DNA of 64,000 bases from Mitsuaria sp. WAJ17 (GTDB lineage Bacteria > Pseudomonadota > Gammaproteobacteria > Burkholderiales > Burkholderiaceae_C). The DNA lies in assembly GCF_014174515.1 (NCBI RefSeq), contig NZ_JACJUG010000022.1:1-64000 (forward strand), in the 5' to 3' direction. The notes below the pieces were generated by a model. The model was not told where the DNA came from. It worked only from the letters and a program-made list of their open reading frames with translations, and did no database searches. The position numbers were made by a program, and so were the translations under genes. Below are positions 26,842-35,027 of this stretch, one piece after another. Numbering within the stretch: the first letter of the stretch is position 1; each line of letters opens with the position of its first letter.

Positions 26842-27615
26842 ATGGAAGTCCATGCATGGCGCCAGGCGCTGCTTGCCGCCGCCACTGCGCTGACGCTCTG
26901 CGCAGGGACCCAGGTGCAGGCCGGGGACCTTCTGGGCGTCACCGAGGACGTCCCGCCCTTTTCCTACCTGGATGGCGGACGTTTCGTCGGCCTGGCCAAT
27001 GAGGTCCTGGACCGCGTGGCCGCGCAGAGCGGCCTGCGTGTGCAGCGCAGCATCCAACCCTTTGCCCGCGGCCTGAAGACGGTGGAGGACCTGCCCAACA
27101 GCTTCCTCTACGTCGTCGTTCGCACGCCGGCTCGCGAGCCGCTGTATCGCTGGGTGGGGCCGCTGGACGACTGCGATGTGGTGGTGCTCACCCTGCGCAG
27201 CAGCGGCATGGAATTCAGCCCCCATGCGGCGGACGCCCGGGTTCTGCGCATCGGTGTGGTCAAGGGCTCGCCCGCGGGCAAAATGGTGCGAGAGGCCGGC
27301 ATGCCTGAACGCAGCATCTACCAGACCCCCGGCAGCGAAACCTCCACGCGAATGCTCTACGCCGGCCACCTGGACATGGTCGCGGGCCTGTCCCTGCCCT
27401 ACCAGCATCAGGCGTCCCGCCTGGGCCTGGATGCGGGCCAGTTGACGGTGGCCCATGTGCTGCAGAAGGGCTATGGCTGCTACTTCGCCTTCAATCGCCA
27501 GGTCAACGAGGCGCTGTTCAGACGCTTTGCCGCGGCCTTCGAGACGCTGCGCAGCTCCGGAGAACTCAAGACCCTGCAGGAGCGGGCCGCCCAGGAGCGC
27601 CTGGCCGGTCGCTGA
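26842..27615 (+). CDS. Periplasmic solute-binding protein-like (SBP_bac_3 type)
   Basis: 257 residues from ATG 26842, with GGGAGG at 26831-26836. The signal peptide is about 26 residues, ending near 'T-Q-V-Q-A'. The mature part follows the amino-acid-binding protein pattern: 'T-E-D-V-P-P-F-S-Y-L-D-G-G-R-F-V-G-L-A-N-E' early and two alpha/beta lobes. No ABC permease or ATPase is next to it, as in many orphan Burkholderiales copies that may act as sensors. Ligand unknown. It converges on the gene at 27661-28185. Confidence 0.75.
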   Translation: MEVHAWRQALLAAATALTLCAGTQVQAGDLLGVTEDVPPFSYLDGGRFVGLANEVLDRVAAQSGLRVQRSIQPFARGLKTVEDLPNSFLYVVVRTPAREPLYRWVGPLDDCDVVVLTLRSSGMEFSPHAADARVLRIGVVKGSPAGKMVREAGMPERSIYQTPGSETSTRMLYAGHLDMVAGLSLPYQHQASRLGLDAGQLTVAHVLQKGYGCYFAFNRQVNEALFRRFAAAFETLRSSGELKTLQERAAQERLAGR

Positions 27616-27660
27616 GTGCCGGACCAGGGGCTCCCGAGCACCTGTTGCTGATCGCCCCGG

Positions 27661-28185
27661 TCAGGCCAGCGCCAGCCCCAGCTCCTCCTGCACGCGCTCT
27701 TTGAAACGCTCGGCCCGCTCGTCGCTGGAACGCTCGCGGATCTGCTGGGCGGCGGCCTCGATCCAGAGCTGCAGTCCGTCCTCGCTGTCGATGTGGCGGG
27801 CGAGGGCGCGCAACTCGCCATCCTGCCCGACCAGCATGCGGGCCACCAAGTCCAGGGCATAGAGCTTGGCCCGCGCCAGGCGCCGGGCCTGCTGCACGGC
27901 GGCCTGCTGGCGCGCCAGGGCCTCGCGCTGGGCGCGTTCGAGTTCCGCGGCACGGTGGGCGTCCTGCTGCGCCAGCAGATCGGCCTCCACCGGGGCGATC
28001 AGTCCGCGGCCGTAGAGGTCCTCGACGACGCTGGGGTTCAGTCCCATATTGCGGGCGAGCTCACGCAGCTGTCGCAGGTCACGGCGGCCGTCCACCGTGA
28101 TCAGCAGCATGCGATGGCCGGCCGGCAGATCGCGGCGGGGGTTGCCCAGCAACTGGCGGGCCAGATCGGTCTTTTGCAGTCTCAT
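27661..28185 (-). CDS. Uncharacterised helical protein
   Basis: 174 residues from ATG 28185; the frame stays open much further upstream across the next gene on the opposite strand, but that part is antisense to a better candidate. The first 70 residues ('L-L-I-T-V-D-G-R-R-D-L-R-Q-L-R-E-L', 'S-V-V-E-D-L-Y-G-R-G-L-I') look like a small winged-helix or similar domain. Residues ~75-110 are a long Ala/Gln/Arg coiled-coil-like helix. No signal peptide or membrane segment. Not a family I recognise. Confidence 0.65.
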   Translation of the reverse strand: MRLQKTDLARQLLGNPRRDLPAGHRMLLITVDGRRDLRQLRELARNMGLNPSVVEDLYGRGLIAPVEADLLAQQDAHRAAELERAQREALARQQAAVQQARRLARAKLYALDLVARMLVGQDGELRALARHIDSEDGLQLWIEAAAQQIRERSSDERAERFKERVQEELGLALA

Positions 28186-28416
28186 GGGAGTCCAGGGCGA
28201 GGGTGGGTGGGAAATCCCCCTGCGTGGGGAACCGTCGGAGCCCGCATGATGCCCAGCGACTTTGATGCCCCGGTGACAGGGCCTGCGCCATGTGGCCGTC
28301 CCGTGCCGCGCCGTTGACGCTGCCCGGCGGCTTCCGGACGAACTAGGGCGTGGTCCTTGTCCTGACAGGGGCGTGACCGCAACAATGCCCGCTTCGACGC
28401 ACCGGGAGCTCCTCGC

Positions 28417-29928
28417 ATGGACAAACTGATTCTTCGTCATGGCGCTGCACTGAAGAGCAAGTACGGCACGGCCGGCCTTGCGCGCATCGACGCCGCACTC
28501 AGGGCTCTGGTGACGGCGGATCGACGCCGCGGCATCGATACCCTGGTGCTGAGCGTGGACGAGGCGGCCGCGATGAAGGCGCAGGGCCTGGCACCCGTGG
28601 CTCGCACGGACGCGAAGTCGCTCAAGGCCGCCATCGACGGCCTGGCCGGCAAGCTGGCGCCCCATTATTTTTTGCTGCTGGGCGCACAGGATGTGCTGCC
28701 CCTGGTGCCCCTGGTCAACCCGGCCTACACCGGCGATGACGGCGACGCCGACAAGACCGTGCCCAGCGACCTCCCCTATGCCTGTGAGGCGCCCTACAGC
28801 ACTGACCCCGCGCGCTTCCAGGGCCCAAGCCGTGTGGTGGGGCGGCTGCCGGACCCCCCCGGCGCGAGCAAGCCGGATCTGCTGCTGCAGCTGATCCGTG
28901 CCGCGGCCCGCGCCGAACCCTTGCCGCGCGAGCAGTTCCACACCTTTTTCGGGCTCAGTGCCGCGCAGTGGCAGGCCTCCACGCGCTTGAGCCTCCGCAA
29001 TCTGTTCGGGCAGGCCGAGCAGCTCAAGCTGGCGCCGTCCCAGGGCCCCCGCTGGAGCAAGGCCGAACTGGCGCCGCGGGTGCATTTCATCAACTGTCAT
29101 GGCGGTGACACCAGCCCCGAGTACCTGGGCCAGCACGGCGACGACTACCCGGTGGCGCACCGGGCCAGCCTGCTGCGCGGCCGCATCAGCGCGGGCACGG
29201 TGATTGCCGCCGAGTGCTGCTATGGCGCGCAACTCTACGACCCCAAGGACGCGGGAGGGCATCTGGGCATCGCACTGAGCTACCTGGCCGACGGCGCCAC
29301 GGGCTTTTTCGGCAGCACCACCATCGCCTACGGCCCCAGCGAGGGCAATGGTTCCGCGGACCTGATCTGCCAGTACTTCCTGCAGCGCGTGCTGGCCGGC
29401 GCCTCACTGGGCCGAGCAGCCCTGGAGGCCCGGCAAAGGTTTGCAGGCGAGCGCACCCACCTCGACCCTGTGGACCTCAAGACCCTGGCGCAGTTCTACC
29501 TGCTGGGCGATCCCTCGCTGCAGCCGGTGGGCTTCGCCAGCCATGCCCTGGCCAAGACCCGTGCCTTCAAGGCGGCCTTCGCCAAGGTGCAGGACCGTGG
29601 CGTGCGCGGCCTGCGCCGCGAGCGGCTGGAGCGCGAGGGGCTGAACCTGGGCCGCTCGCTGCCCCGGCTGCGGGACAGTCAGCAGGCGCCGGCCGCGTCG
29701 GTCGAGAAGGTGCTGCGCGCCATGGCGAAGGAAAGCGGCCTGGACATCCGCCAGGTACGCCGGCGCAGCTATGTGCTGCAGGCAGCCAAGCAAGGCCCGA
29801 AAGTGCCGGCCCGCAGCATCCATATGCTCAAGGGCCGGCGCACCAACGGCCAGCTCATCACCCTGGTGGCCACGGAGCAGGGGGGTGAGCTGCTGCATGT
29901 CCGCCGCCTGCACGCCCGTGGTGGGTGA
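28417..29928 (+). CDS. Caspase/gingipain-like (clan CD, C25-type) protein
   Basis: 503 residues, no signal peptide seen. The core has the clan CD layout. A hydrophobic strand ends in 'F-I-N-C-H-G-G-D' with candidate catalytic H228-G229. About 35 residues later comes 'V-I-A-A-E-C-C-Y-G-A' with candidate nucleophile C268 (C267 is adjacent), then 'G-F-F-G-S-T'. The region 'L-A-P-H-Y-F-L-L-L-G-A-Q-D-V-L-P' near residue 90 resembles the N-terminal strands of the gingipain-like fold. Residues ~385-503 are basic and lack similarity I recognise. A small 81-residue gene follows within 10 bp, suggesting a two-gene unit. Fold assignment is by motif only; function unknown. Confidence 0.6.
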   Translation: MDKLILRHGAALKSKYGTAGLARIDAALRALVTADRRRGIDTLVLSVDEAAAMKAQGLAPVARTDAKSLKAAIDGLAGKLAPHYFLLLGAQDVLPLVPLVNPAYTGDDGDADKTVPSDLPYACEAPYSTDPARFQGPSRVVGRLPDPPGASKPDLLLQLIRAAARAEPLPREQFHTFFGLSAAQWQASTRLSLRNLFGQAEQLKLAPSQGPRWSKAELAPRVHFINCHGGDTSPEYLGQHGDDYPVAHRASLLRGRISAGTVIAAECCYGAQLYDPKDAGGHLGIALSYLADGATGFFGSTTIAYGPSEGNGSADLICQYFLQRVLAGASLGRAALEARQRFAGERTHLDPVDLKTLAQFYLLGDPSLQPVGFASHALAKTRAFKAAFAKVQDRGVRGLRRERLEREGLNLGRSLPRLRDSQQAPAASVEKVLRAMAKESGLDIRQVRRRSYVLQAAKQGPKVPARSIHMLKGRRTNGQLITLVATEQGGELLHVRRLHARGG

Positions 29929-29937
29929 GGGCGCCGC

Positions 29938-30183
29938 ATGAGCCTGCCCCTGCAGACCTGGACCGGCGTGCTGGAACGCCGCCTGCTTGCTGCCGGCAGC
30001 AAGAGCGAGCGTCAGGGCCTCGTGCTGCGCCTGGACGGGGGGCAGGTCTTGCCTGTGCGCCGCCTGGGAGGCAATGACTACCGCGACGAGGCGCTGCAGG
30101 CCCTGCTCGGGCAGCGCCTGCAGGTGCAGGCCCGCCAGTTGCAAAGCGGGGTGCTGCAGATCGAGTCGTGGACGATGGCCTGA
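29938..30183 (+). CDS. Small uncharacterised protein, partner of the caspase-like gene
   Basis: 81 residues, starting 10 bp after the stop of the caspase-like gene. Mostly beta by appearance: 'G-L-V-L-R-L-D-G-G-Q-V-L-P-V-R-R-L', one helix 'D-E-A-L-Q-A-L-L-G-Q-R-L', then 'V-Q-A-R-Q-L-Q-S-G-V-L-Q-I-E-S-W'. This pattern could be a small beta-barrel (OB or SH3-like). No signal peptide. Close spacing implies co-expression; a role as inhibitor, adaptor or substrate is speculation. Confidence 0.65.
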   Translation: MSLPLQTWTGVLERRLLAAGSKSERQGLVLRLDGGQVLPVRRLGGNDYRDEALQALLGQRLQVQARQLQSGVLQIESWTMA

Positions 30184-30342
30184 GCGCAGGCCCAAGGCGC
30201 CCGCAGCCCATGCTGCGCTGCGCCATAAGCGCGGCTAATAAGGGCCGAGATCGGTGAATGGCGCTTGCGGGGGTGCAGGCGGCGGTCGTAAAACCCAGGG
30301 CTTCTGAATCAAGGCTCAAAAGGCCCCACAAGGAGACAAGCC

Positions 30343-31458
30343 ATGCAGATCGGATGCCCGAAAGAAATCAAGAACCATGAGTACCGCGTCGGGCTGACCC
30401 CGGCCAGCGTGCGCGAGCTGACCAGCCGCGGCCACCGCGTGCTGGTGCAGACGCAGGCCGGTGCCGCCATTGGCCTGAGCGACGAGCAGTACGTCGCCGC
30501 CGGCGCGCAGATCGCCCCGGACGCCGCGACCGTTTTCGCCCAGAGCGACATGATCGTCAAGGTCAAGGAACCGCAGCCGCAGGAATGCGCGATGCTGCGT
30601 GAAGGGCAGATTCTCTACACCTACCTGCACCTGGCGCCGGACCCCGAGCAGACCGCAGCGCTGGTCAAGAGCGGCGCGATCTGCATTGCCTACGAGACCA
30701 TCACCGGCCCCGGCGGCGGCCTGCCCCTGCTGGCACCCATGAGCGAGGTCGCCGGGCGTATGTCCATCCAGGCCGGTGCAGCCCACCTGGAGAAGAGCAA
30801 GGGCGGCATGGGCGTGCTGTTGGGCGGTGTGCCAGGCGTGGCGCCGGCTCACGTGACCATCATCGGTGCCGGCGTGGTCGGTACCCACGCACTGCAGATG
30901 GCCGTGGGCCTGGGCGCCCGCGTCACCGTGCTGGACAAGAGCGTGGACCGCCTGCGCCAGCTCGACCTGGTCTTCGGCAATCGCATCACCACGCTGTACT
31001 CCAATGCCCAGAGCGTGGAGGAGTCCGTGCTGGCGGCCGACCTCGTCATCGGTGGCGTACTGATTCCCGGTGCCGCCGCCCCCAAGCTGGTGACCCGCGA
31101 CATGGTCTCGCGCATGAAGAAGGGCGCCGTCGTGGTGGACGTGGCCATCGACCAAGGCGGCTGCTTCGAGACCTCTCACGCCACCACCCATGCTGAGCCC
31201 ACCTACCTTGTGGATGGCGTGGTGCACTACTGCGTGGCCAATATGCCCGGCGCCGTGGCCCGCACCTCCACCTTCGCGTTGAACAACGCCACCATCGGCC
31301 ATGCCGTGGCCCTGGCCGACAAGGGCTGGCGCCAGGCCCTTCGGGACAACGCCCATCTCAAGGCCGGCCTCAACGTGGCCGAGGGCAAGGTCACCTACGA
31401 AGCCGTGGCCCGCGACCTGGGCTACGACTATGTTGCGGCCGATGCACTGCTTGCCTGA
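30343..31458 (+). CDS. ald: Alanine dehydrogenase
   Basis: 371 residues, full length. It opens 'M-Q-I-G-C-P-K-E-I-K-N-H-E-Y-R-V-G-L-T-P', the catalytic-domain signature. The NAD-binding loop is G175-A-G-V-V-G180. 'Y-T-Y-L-H-L-A' carries the substrate His region, and 'D-Q-G-G-C-F-E-T-S' is typical of the family. It interconverts alanine and pyruvate plus ammonia with NAD. AAGGAG lies at 30330-30335 and a strong terminator follows, so it is a single-gene unit. No Lrp-type regulator is adjacent. Confidence 0.96.
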   Translation: MQIGCPKEIKNHEYRVGLTPASVRELTSRGHRVLVQTQAGAAIGLSDEQYVAAGAQIAPDAATVFAQSDMIVKVKEPQPQECAMLREGQILYTYLHLAPDPEQTAALVKSGAICIAYETITGPGGGLPLLAPMSEVAGRMSIQAGAAHLEKSKGGMGVLLGGVPGVAPAHVTIIGAGVVGTHALQMAVGLGARVTVLDKSVDRLRQLDLVFGNRITTLYSNAQSVEESVLAADLVIGGVLIPGAAAPKLVTRDMVSRMKKGAVVVDVAIDQGGCFETSHATTHAEPTYLVDGVVHYCVANMPGAVARTSTFALNNATIGHAVALADKGWRQALRDNAHLKAGLNVAEGKVTYEAVARDLGYDYVAADALLA

Positions 31459-31480
31459 GCAGCTTGCAGCCTGCAAGACG

Positions 31481-31504
31481 AAGCCGGGTCCGCCCGGCTT
31501 TTTT
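31481..31504 (+). terminator. Intrinsic terminator after ald
   Basis: AAGCCGGG (31481-31488), short loop, CCCGGCTT (31493-31500), then T through 31504. 22 bp after the ald stop codon. Confidence 0.88.
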
Positions 31505-31823
31505 CGTTCTCAGGGGGGGGCTGAAAGCTGTTTGAAAGTTTGCGTTTCACCAGGGTGCTAAGGTTCTGCGAAGGCTACCATCCGCTGCCCGGACGCATTC
31601 CCGCATCAAGTGTGCGGACTTGCACAAGGTGGAGTCCCCTCGAATGAAGGGACGGGTCCTTTGCTGTGGCTGCAGGGGAGCTCGGCGCGCATATCATCGC
31701 CGCCACTGCCAAAGCGTTTCCCTTTGTTTCTGGGAGACGGCAGCACTGCGGGCCCGCGAGGCCGCAGACGCAAGGACAGGGGAGGTGCAGCCGGCGCGCA
31801 AGGGCGAGGCTGCCAGTCAGAAG
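31505..31823. other. Gene-poor gap before the acyltransferase
   Basis: About 320 bp, less GC-rich than its surroundings. One frame continues open from 31620 into the acyltransferase gene, but base composition and lack of family similarity suggest this is leader DNA. A TTTGAAAG-TTTGCG-TTTCA near 31531 is AT-rich and may be part of a promoter; I see no clear -35/-10 pair. Confidence 0.4.
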
Positions 31824-33107
31824 ATGGTAATGGGTGGGGCAAAGGTGCTGAAGCAGGTCGACATCTCAAGTGCGGAAGTGGGCGCATGGGCGTGCCGCAC
31901 GGAAGCGCCTGCCGCGCCGCAGGCCGGGCCCCGCCGTTTCGGCGCAGGGGCGTCCGCCCGGCTACAGCCCTATCGTGTCCAGTGGGAGACCGAGCGCGAG
32001 CATGATCCCGTGTTCCTGCGCGAATGGCGGTCCCTGCTGGCGGCCAGCAGCGGCCCGGAGCCCATCTACCAGTCCCCCGAGTTCCTGCAGTACATCCGGG
32101 CCACCAGCCAGGACCCCGCGGAGGTGGAGATCCTCACCGTGCGTGATGCGGGCGATGGCCGCTTGCTGGCCCTGACGCCCATCCGCTACCGTGACCTGGC
32201 CATAGGCCTGCAGGTCCGGCACTGGCGGATGAAGCTGGGCTCGCTGCATGTGGGCACGGTGATGGGCAGCGCAATGCTGGGCGAGGAATCTCCGGCCGTG
32301 CTGGAGAGCCTGGTGCGCTTCCTGCTGTCCGAGCGGCCGCGCGTGGTGGGGCTATCCCTGCCGGCCCTGCCCCAGCACAGCGCCTGCCAGCTGAGCCTGC
32401 ACGCGGTGGCGAGCAGCCAGCGCGGCCTCGTCGCCTGCATGCTGAACGGCTGGCGCGAATGCCACAAGATCCCACTGCCCGGCGACTTCAACGCCTACCT
32501 GGCCCAGTTCGGCAGCAAGCACCGCTACAACCTCAAGCGCCAGATCCGCCTGTTGCGCGAGCATGCACCCCTGGAGCTGCTGCGCATCGACCAGCCCGGC
32601 GCCGTCGATCAGTTGGCCGTGGCCATCGAGAGGCTGGCGCCGTCCGAGGTCAAGGCGGCACTGATCTCAAACGAGAAGTTCGTGGTCATGGCCCGCCAGG
32701 GGCTGCTGCGCTGCTATGTGCTGCAGTCGGGCGGCATGCCCGTGGCGGCCCTGGTGGCCACGCAGTATGGCGAGACCCTGCACCTGCACAACGTGCTGAC
32801 CGACCCGGCCATGCTGCGCTTTTCGGTCGGCACCTCCATCCTGTACCTGGCCATCGAGGACCTCAGCAGCGAAGGGCGCTTCAGTGCCATCGACCTGGGC
32901 TACAGCTCGCCCTCGCACAGCCACCAGTCTTCCAACCGGGTCGAGATGCGGGGGCATCTCCTGCTGTACAAGTCCAGCCTGCGGACCTCGGCCCTGTGTT
33001 CGGCGGAACGCCTGTTCGGCGAGTGGCTGGAGCGGGCCAAGGGCTGGCACCAGGCCGTGAAGGGCTGGCGCGCGCGGCGGGCGGCCAAGGCCGCGAAGGC
33101 CGCCTGA
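31824..33107 (+). CDS. GNAT/FemAB-like acyltransferase
   Basis: 427 residues if started at ATG 31824; the start is uncertain, with GTG at 31785 and ATG at 31830 as alternatives. Two GNAT-like halves are visible. The second contains 'F-G-S-K-H-R-Y-N-L-K-R-Q-I-R-L-L', the basic helix entry typical of the BioF2-like / Acetyltransf_6 family. It is followed by 'Y-V-L-Q-S-G-G-M-P-V-A-A-L-V-A' and 'I-D-L-G-Y-S-S-P-S-H-S'. Such enzymes often modify polysaccharides or peptides. The C-terminus is Lys/Arg/Ala-rich. No sugar-polymer genes are nearby; substrate unknown. Confidence 0.75.
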   Translation: MVMGGAKVLKQVDISSAEVGAWACRTEAPAAPQAGPRRFGAGASARLQPYRVQWETEREHDPVFLREWRSLLAASSGPEPIYQSPEFLQYIRATSQDPAEVEILTVRDAGDGRLLALTPIRYRDLAIGLQVRHWRMKLGSLHVGTVMGSAMLGEESPAVLESLVRFLLSERPRVVGLSLPALPQHSACQLSLHAVASSQRGLVACMLNGWRECHKIPLPGDFNAYLAQFGSKHRYNLKRQIRLLREHAPLELLRIDQPGAVDQLAVAIERLAPSEVKAALISNEKFVVMARQGLLRCYVLQSGGMPVAALVATQYGETLHLHNVLTDPAMLRFSVGTSILYLAIEDLSSEGRFSAIDLGYSSPSHSHQSSNRVEMRGHLLLYKSSLRTSALCSAERLFGEWLERAKGWHQAVKGWRARRAAKAAKAA

Positions 33108-33121
33108 GCCGCCCCTTTCGC

Positions 33122-34396
33122 TCATTGCTGCGTTGCGGCCGGCGCTTGGAAGCCGTCGCTGAGCGTCTTCAGGAAGCTGACGATGTCGCTGACATCCTGC
33201 GGGCCCAGGGCCGGCAGCTGGCCGGGGCGGCGGTCGAAGGGCGGGCCGCGGTGCACATTGGCCTGGTAGACGGCCGGGAGATCGTCGTAGCGCTGCACCT
33301 GCCCGTTGAGCACCGGGTACCAGCGCGCCGGGTCCAGCTCGCGCGTCGCGTAGAAGCCCACCACCTCCTCCAGCGTCTGGAAGCGGGCGTTGTGGAAGTA
33401 GGGCGCCGTCAGGGCCACATTGCGCAGGCTGGGAACGCGGAACTTGCCGCATAGCGTGGTTTGCGCGCTGAGGTCCTTGCGCTGCGGGCCGCACAGGCCC
33501 AGGTCGAAGAAGGTTGGGTCCTGCGTTGCGACGCTGCGGTTGCGGGGCACGCCCAGGGCGAAGTAGGCATGGTTGGTGAACAGGGCCCGGGCGCCGGCCG
33601 GCGCATTGGGTGGCGGGCTGGTACTGTGGCAGGCCGCGCAGTTGCCCTTGCGAGGGTCGGTGAAGGCCGCGAAGCCGCGTGCCTCCTGCTCGCTGAAGCG
33701 GGCCCGTCCGTCCTGTACGGCGTCGAATTTGCTGCTGAAGGGTGCGAAGGCCGGGTCCTGCTGCTGGTAGCGGGCCAGGGCCTGAAGGCTGGCGTCCAGC
33801 AGCTGGGCATCGGTAGCAGATGCGGGAAGGCCGCTGGCGGACAGCAGGTCGGCAAAGGCGGGGGCCGTGCGAAGGCGGCGCACATAGCTGGCCACATCAG
33901 CGTTGGCCATCTCATTGGCGGCGAAGAGCGGGCCGCGGGCCTGGGCCGCACGGTCATTGGCCCGGCCATCCCAGAACAGGCCGCCATGGGGGCGCCCCTG
34001 AGCGTCGATGCTGAAGGCGGGCGTGCCATTGAGGTAGCGCAGGCTGGGGCTGCTGCGCAGGCCCTGCTGGTCCACGCTGAGCCCGCCGACGGGCAGGAAG
34101 CTGCCGGCCCTGTCGGCATGGGCCTGCGCCGCCACATGGCAGCCGGCGCAGGACAGCCGGCCGCTGGCCGAGAGCCGGGGCTCATTGAACAGCCTCTCGC
34201 CCACGCTGGACAGGCTGGGGGGCGGGCTGCGCAGGGCTTCGGCCTGCTCGCGGGCTTCGGCATCGCCGCTGCCGGCCGCGGTGGCGCTGCTGTCAGGCCC
34301 CGACCCGGTGCCGGGGCTGCCCCCGCCGCAGGCGACGAGCAAGAGGGTGGCAAAGGCCAGCGCGCCGTGGCGCAGGGCTGAGGGCAGGGTAGGCAT
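33122..34396 (-). CDS. Dihaem cytochrome c peroxidase / MauG-like lipoprotein
   Basis: 424 residues. The N-terminus is a lipoprotein signal with lipobox 'L-L-V-A-C' (C23), then a Gly/Ser-rich linker. Two c-type haem sites are present: C83-A-G-C-H87 and C253-A-A-C-H257. 'V-P-S-L-R-N-V-A-L-T-A-P-Y-F-H-N' and 'L-E-E-V-V-G-F-Y' near the C-terminus are typical of the CCP/MauG family. It probably reduces peroxide or oxidises a periplasmic substrate while tethered to a membrane. It converges with the acyltransferase gene (14 bp apart). Confidence 0.9.
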   Translation of the reverse strand: MPTLPSALRHGALAFATLLLVACGGGSPGTGSGPDSSATAAGSGDAEAREQAEALRSPPPSLSSVGERLFNEPRLSASGRLSCAGCHVAAQAHADRAGSFLPVGGLSVDQQGLRSSPSLRYLNGTPAFSIDAQGRPHGGLFWDGRANDRAAQARGPLFAANEMANADVASYVRRLRTAPAFADLLSASGLPASATDAQLLDASLQALARYQQQDPAFAPFSSKFDAVQDGRARFSEQEARGFAAFTDPRKGNCAACHSTSPPPNAPAGARALFTNHAYFALGVPRNRSVATQDPTFFDLGLCGPQRKDLSAQTTLCGKFRVPSLRNVALTAPYFHNARFQTLEEVVGFYATRELDPARWYPVLNGQVQRYDDLPAVYQANVHRGPPFDRRPGQLPALGPQDVSDIVSFLKTLSDGFQAPAATQQ

Positions 34397-34447
34397 GGAG
34401 GACTCCTGTCGAGGTGGCGAGGATGGGGGCAGGTGCAGCGCCGGCGC

Positions 34448-34909
34448 TCAACCCGCAGGCTTGGCGGCGGACGAGGCCTTGGGCGCGGGCTGTGCCGGCG
34501 GCGTTGCGCGTGCCCGCTGCTCGCAGCCCGCGGGGGCCTCCGGCATCGGCGGCAAAGGGGGCGGTGCGGGGGGCTGAAGCTCGCGCAGACGCTGGCGCTG
34601 TTCGGCGTTCAGCAGCTGGGCCAGGCGGGCCTCGTCGGGCGGCTGCCCCTGCTCGAGGGCCTGACTCAGCAGGGCGTCGAGCTGTTTTGCCTGTTCGGCG
34701 TTCAGGGCCAGGGACTTCTGAAGATGCCGCTCACGCTGCTCGGCTGTCGGCCGGGGCGGGCGTGGCGGATGGGGCGGATGGGGCGGCCGCGCACAATGCA
34801 CGGACGAGGCTTCTGGCGGGCCGGACGGCGTCTGGGCCTGGGCCTGCAGCAGGGGCCACAGGGCCAGCAAGGCCGCGACGGCGATGCGGCGGGTGGGATG
34901 GGAATGCAT
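34448..34909 (-). CDS. Spy/CpxP-like periplasmic protein
   Basis: 153 residues with a signal peptide of about 25 residues ('V-A-A-L-L-A-L-W-P-L-L-Q-A-Q-A-Q'). A His/Pro/Arg-rich stretch ('P-P-H-P-P-H-P-P-R-P-P-R-P') could bind metal. Then come two helices with 'L-N-A-E-Q-A-K-Q-L-D-A-L-L' and 'L-N-A-E-Q-R-Q-R-L', the LTxxQ-type repeats of the Spy/CpxP/CnrR group. The C-terminal ~45 residues are Pro/Ala-rich. It is divergent from a sensor kinase and response regulator, the layout of cpxP-cpxRA, so it may be both a target and a modulator of that system. Confidence 0.72.
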   Translation of the reverse strand: MHSHPTRRIAVAALLALWPLLQAQAQTPSGPPEASSVHCARPPHPPHPPRPPRPTAEQRERHLQKSLALNAEQAKQLDALLSQALEQGQPPDEARLAQLLNAEQRQRLRELQPPAPPPLPPMPEAPAGCEQRARATPPAQPAPKASSAAKPAG

Positions 34910-35027
34910 GGTCGATCCTCAATGGTTGGCAAGGCCTTCAGCCTGCGCGCCGATTGGGCAGCGAGCATGGAGAAACTGTGGAGACGGGCTCCACAATTTG
35001 GCCGGCCTGCCCGCCTAAGATGCCGCC

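Noticed and set aside
27661..28185. Possible gasdermin-type target for the caspase-like protein
   Set aside because: It is a helical, coiled-coil-like protein with no gasdermin-like beta pattern or lipid site, and it is on the opposite strand.
31824..33107. Acyltransferase as the missing MdnD acetyltransferase of the graspetide cluster
   Set aside because: It lies 18 kb away, belongs to a FemAB-like rather than a small MdnD-type GNAT family, and is separated by many unrelated genes.
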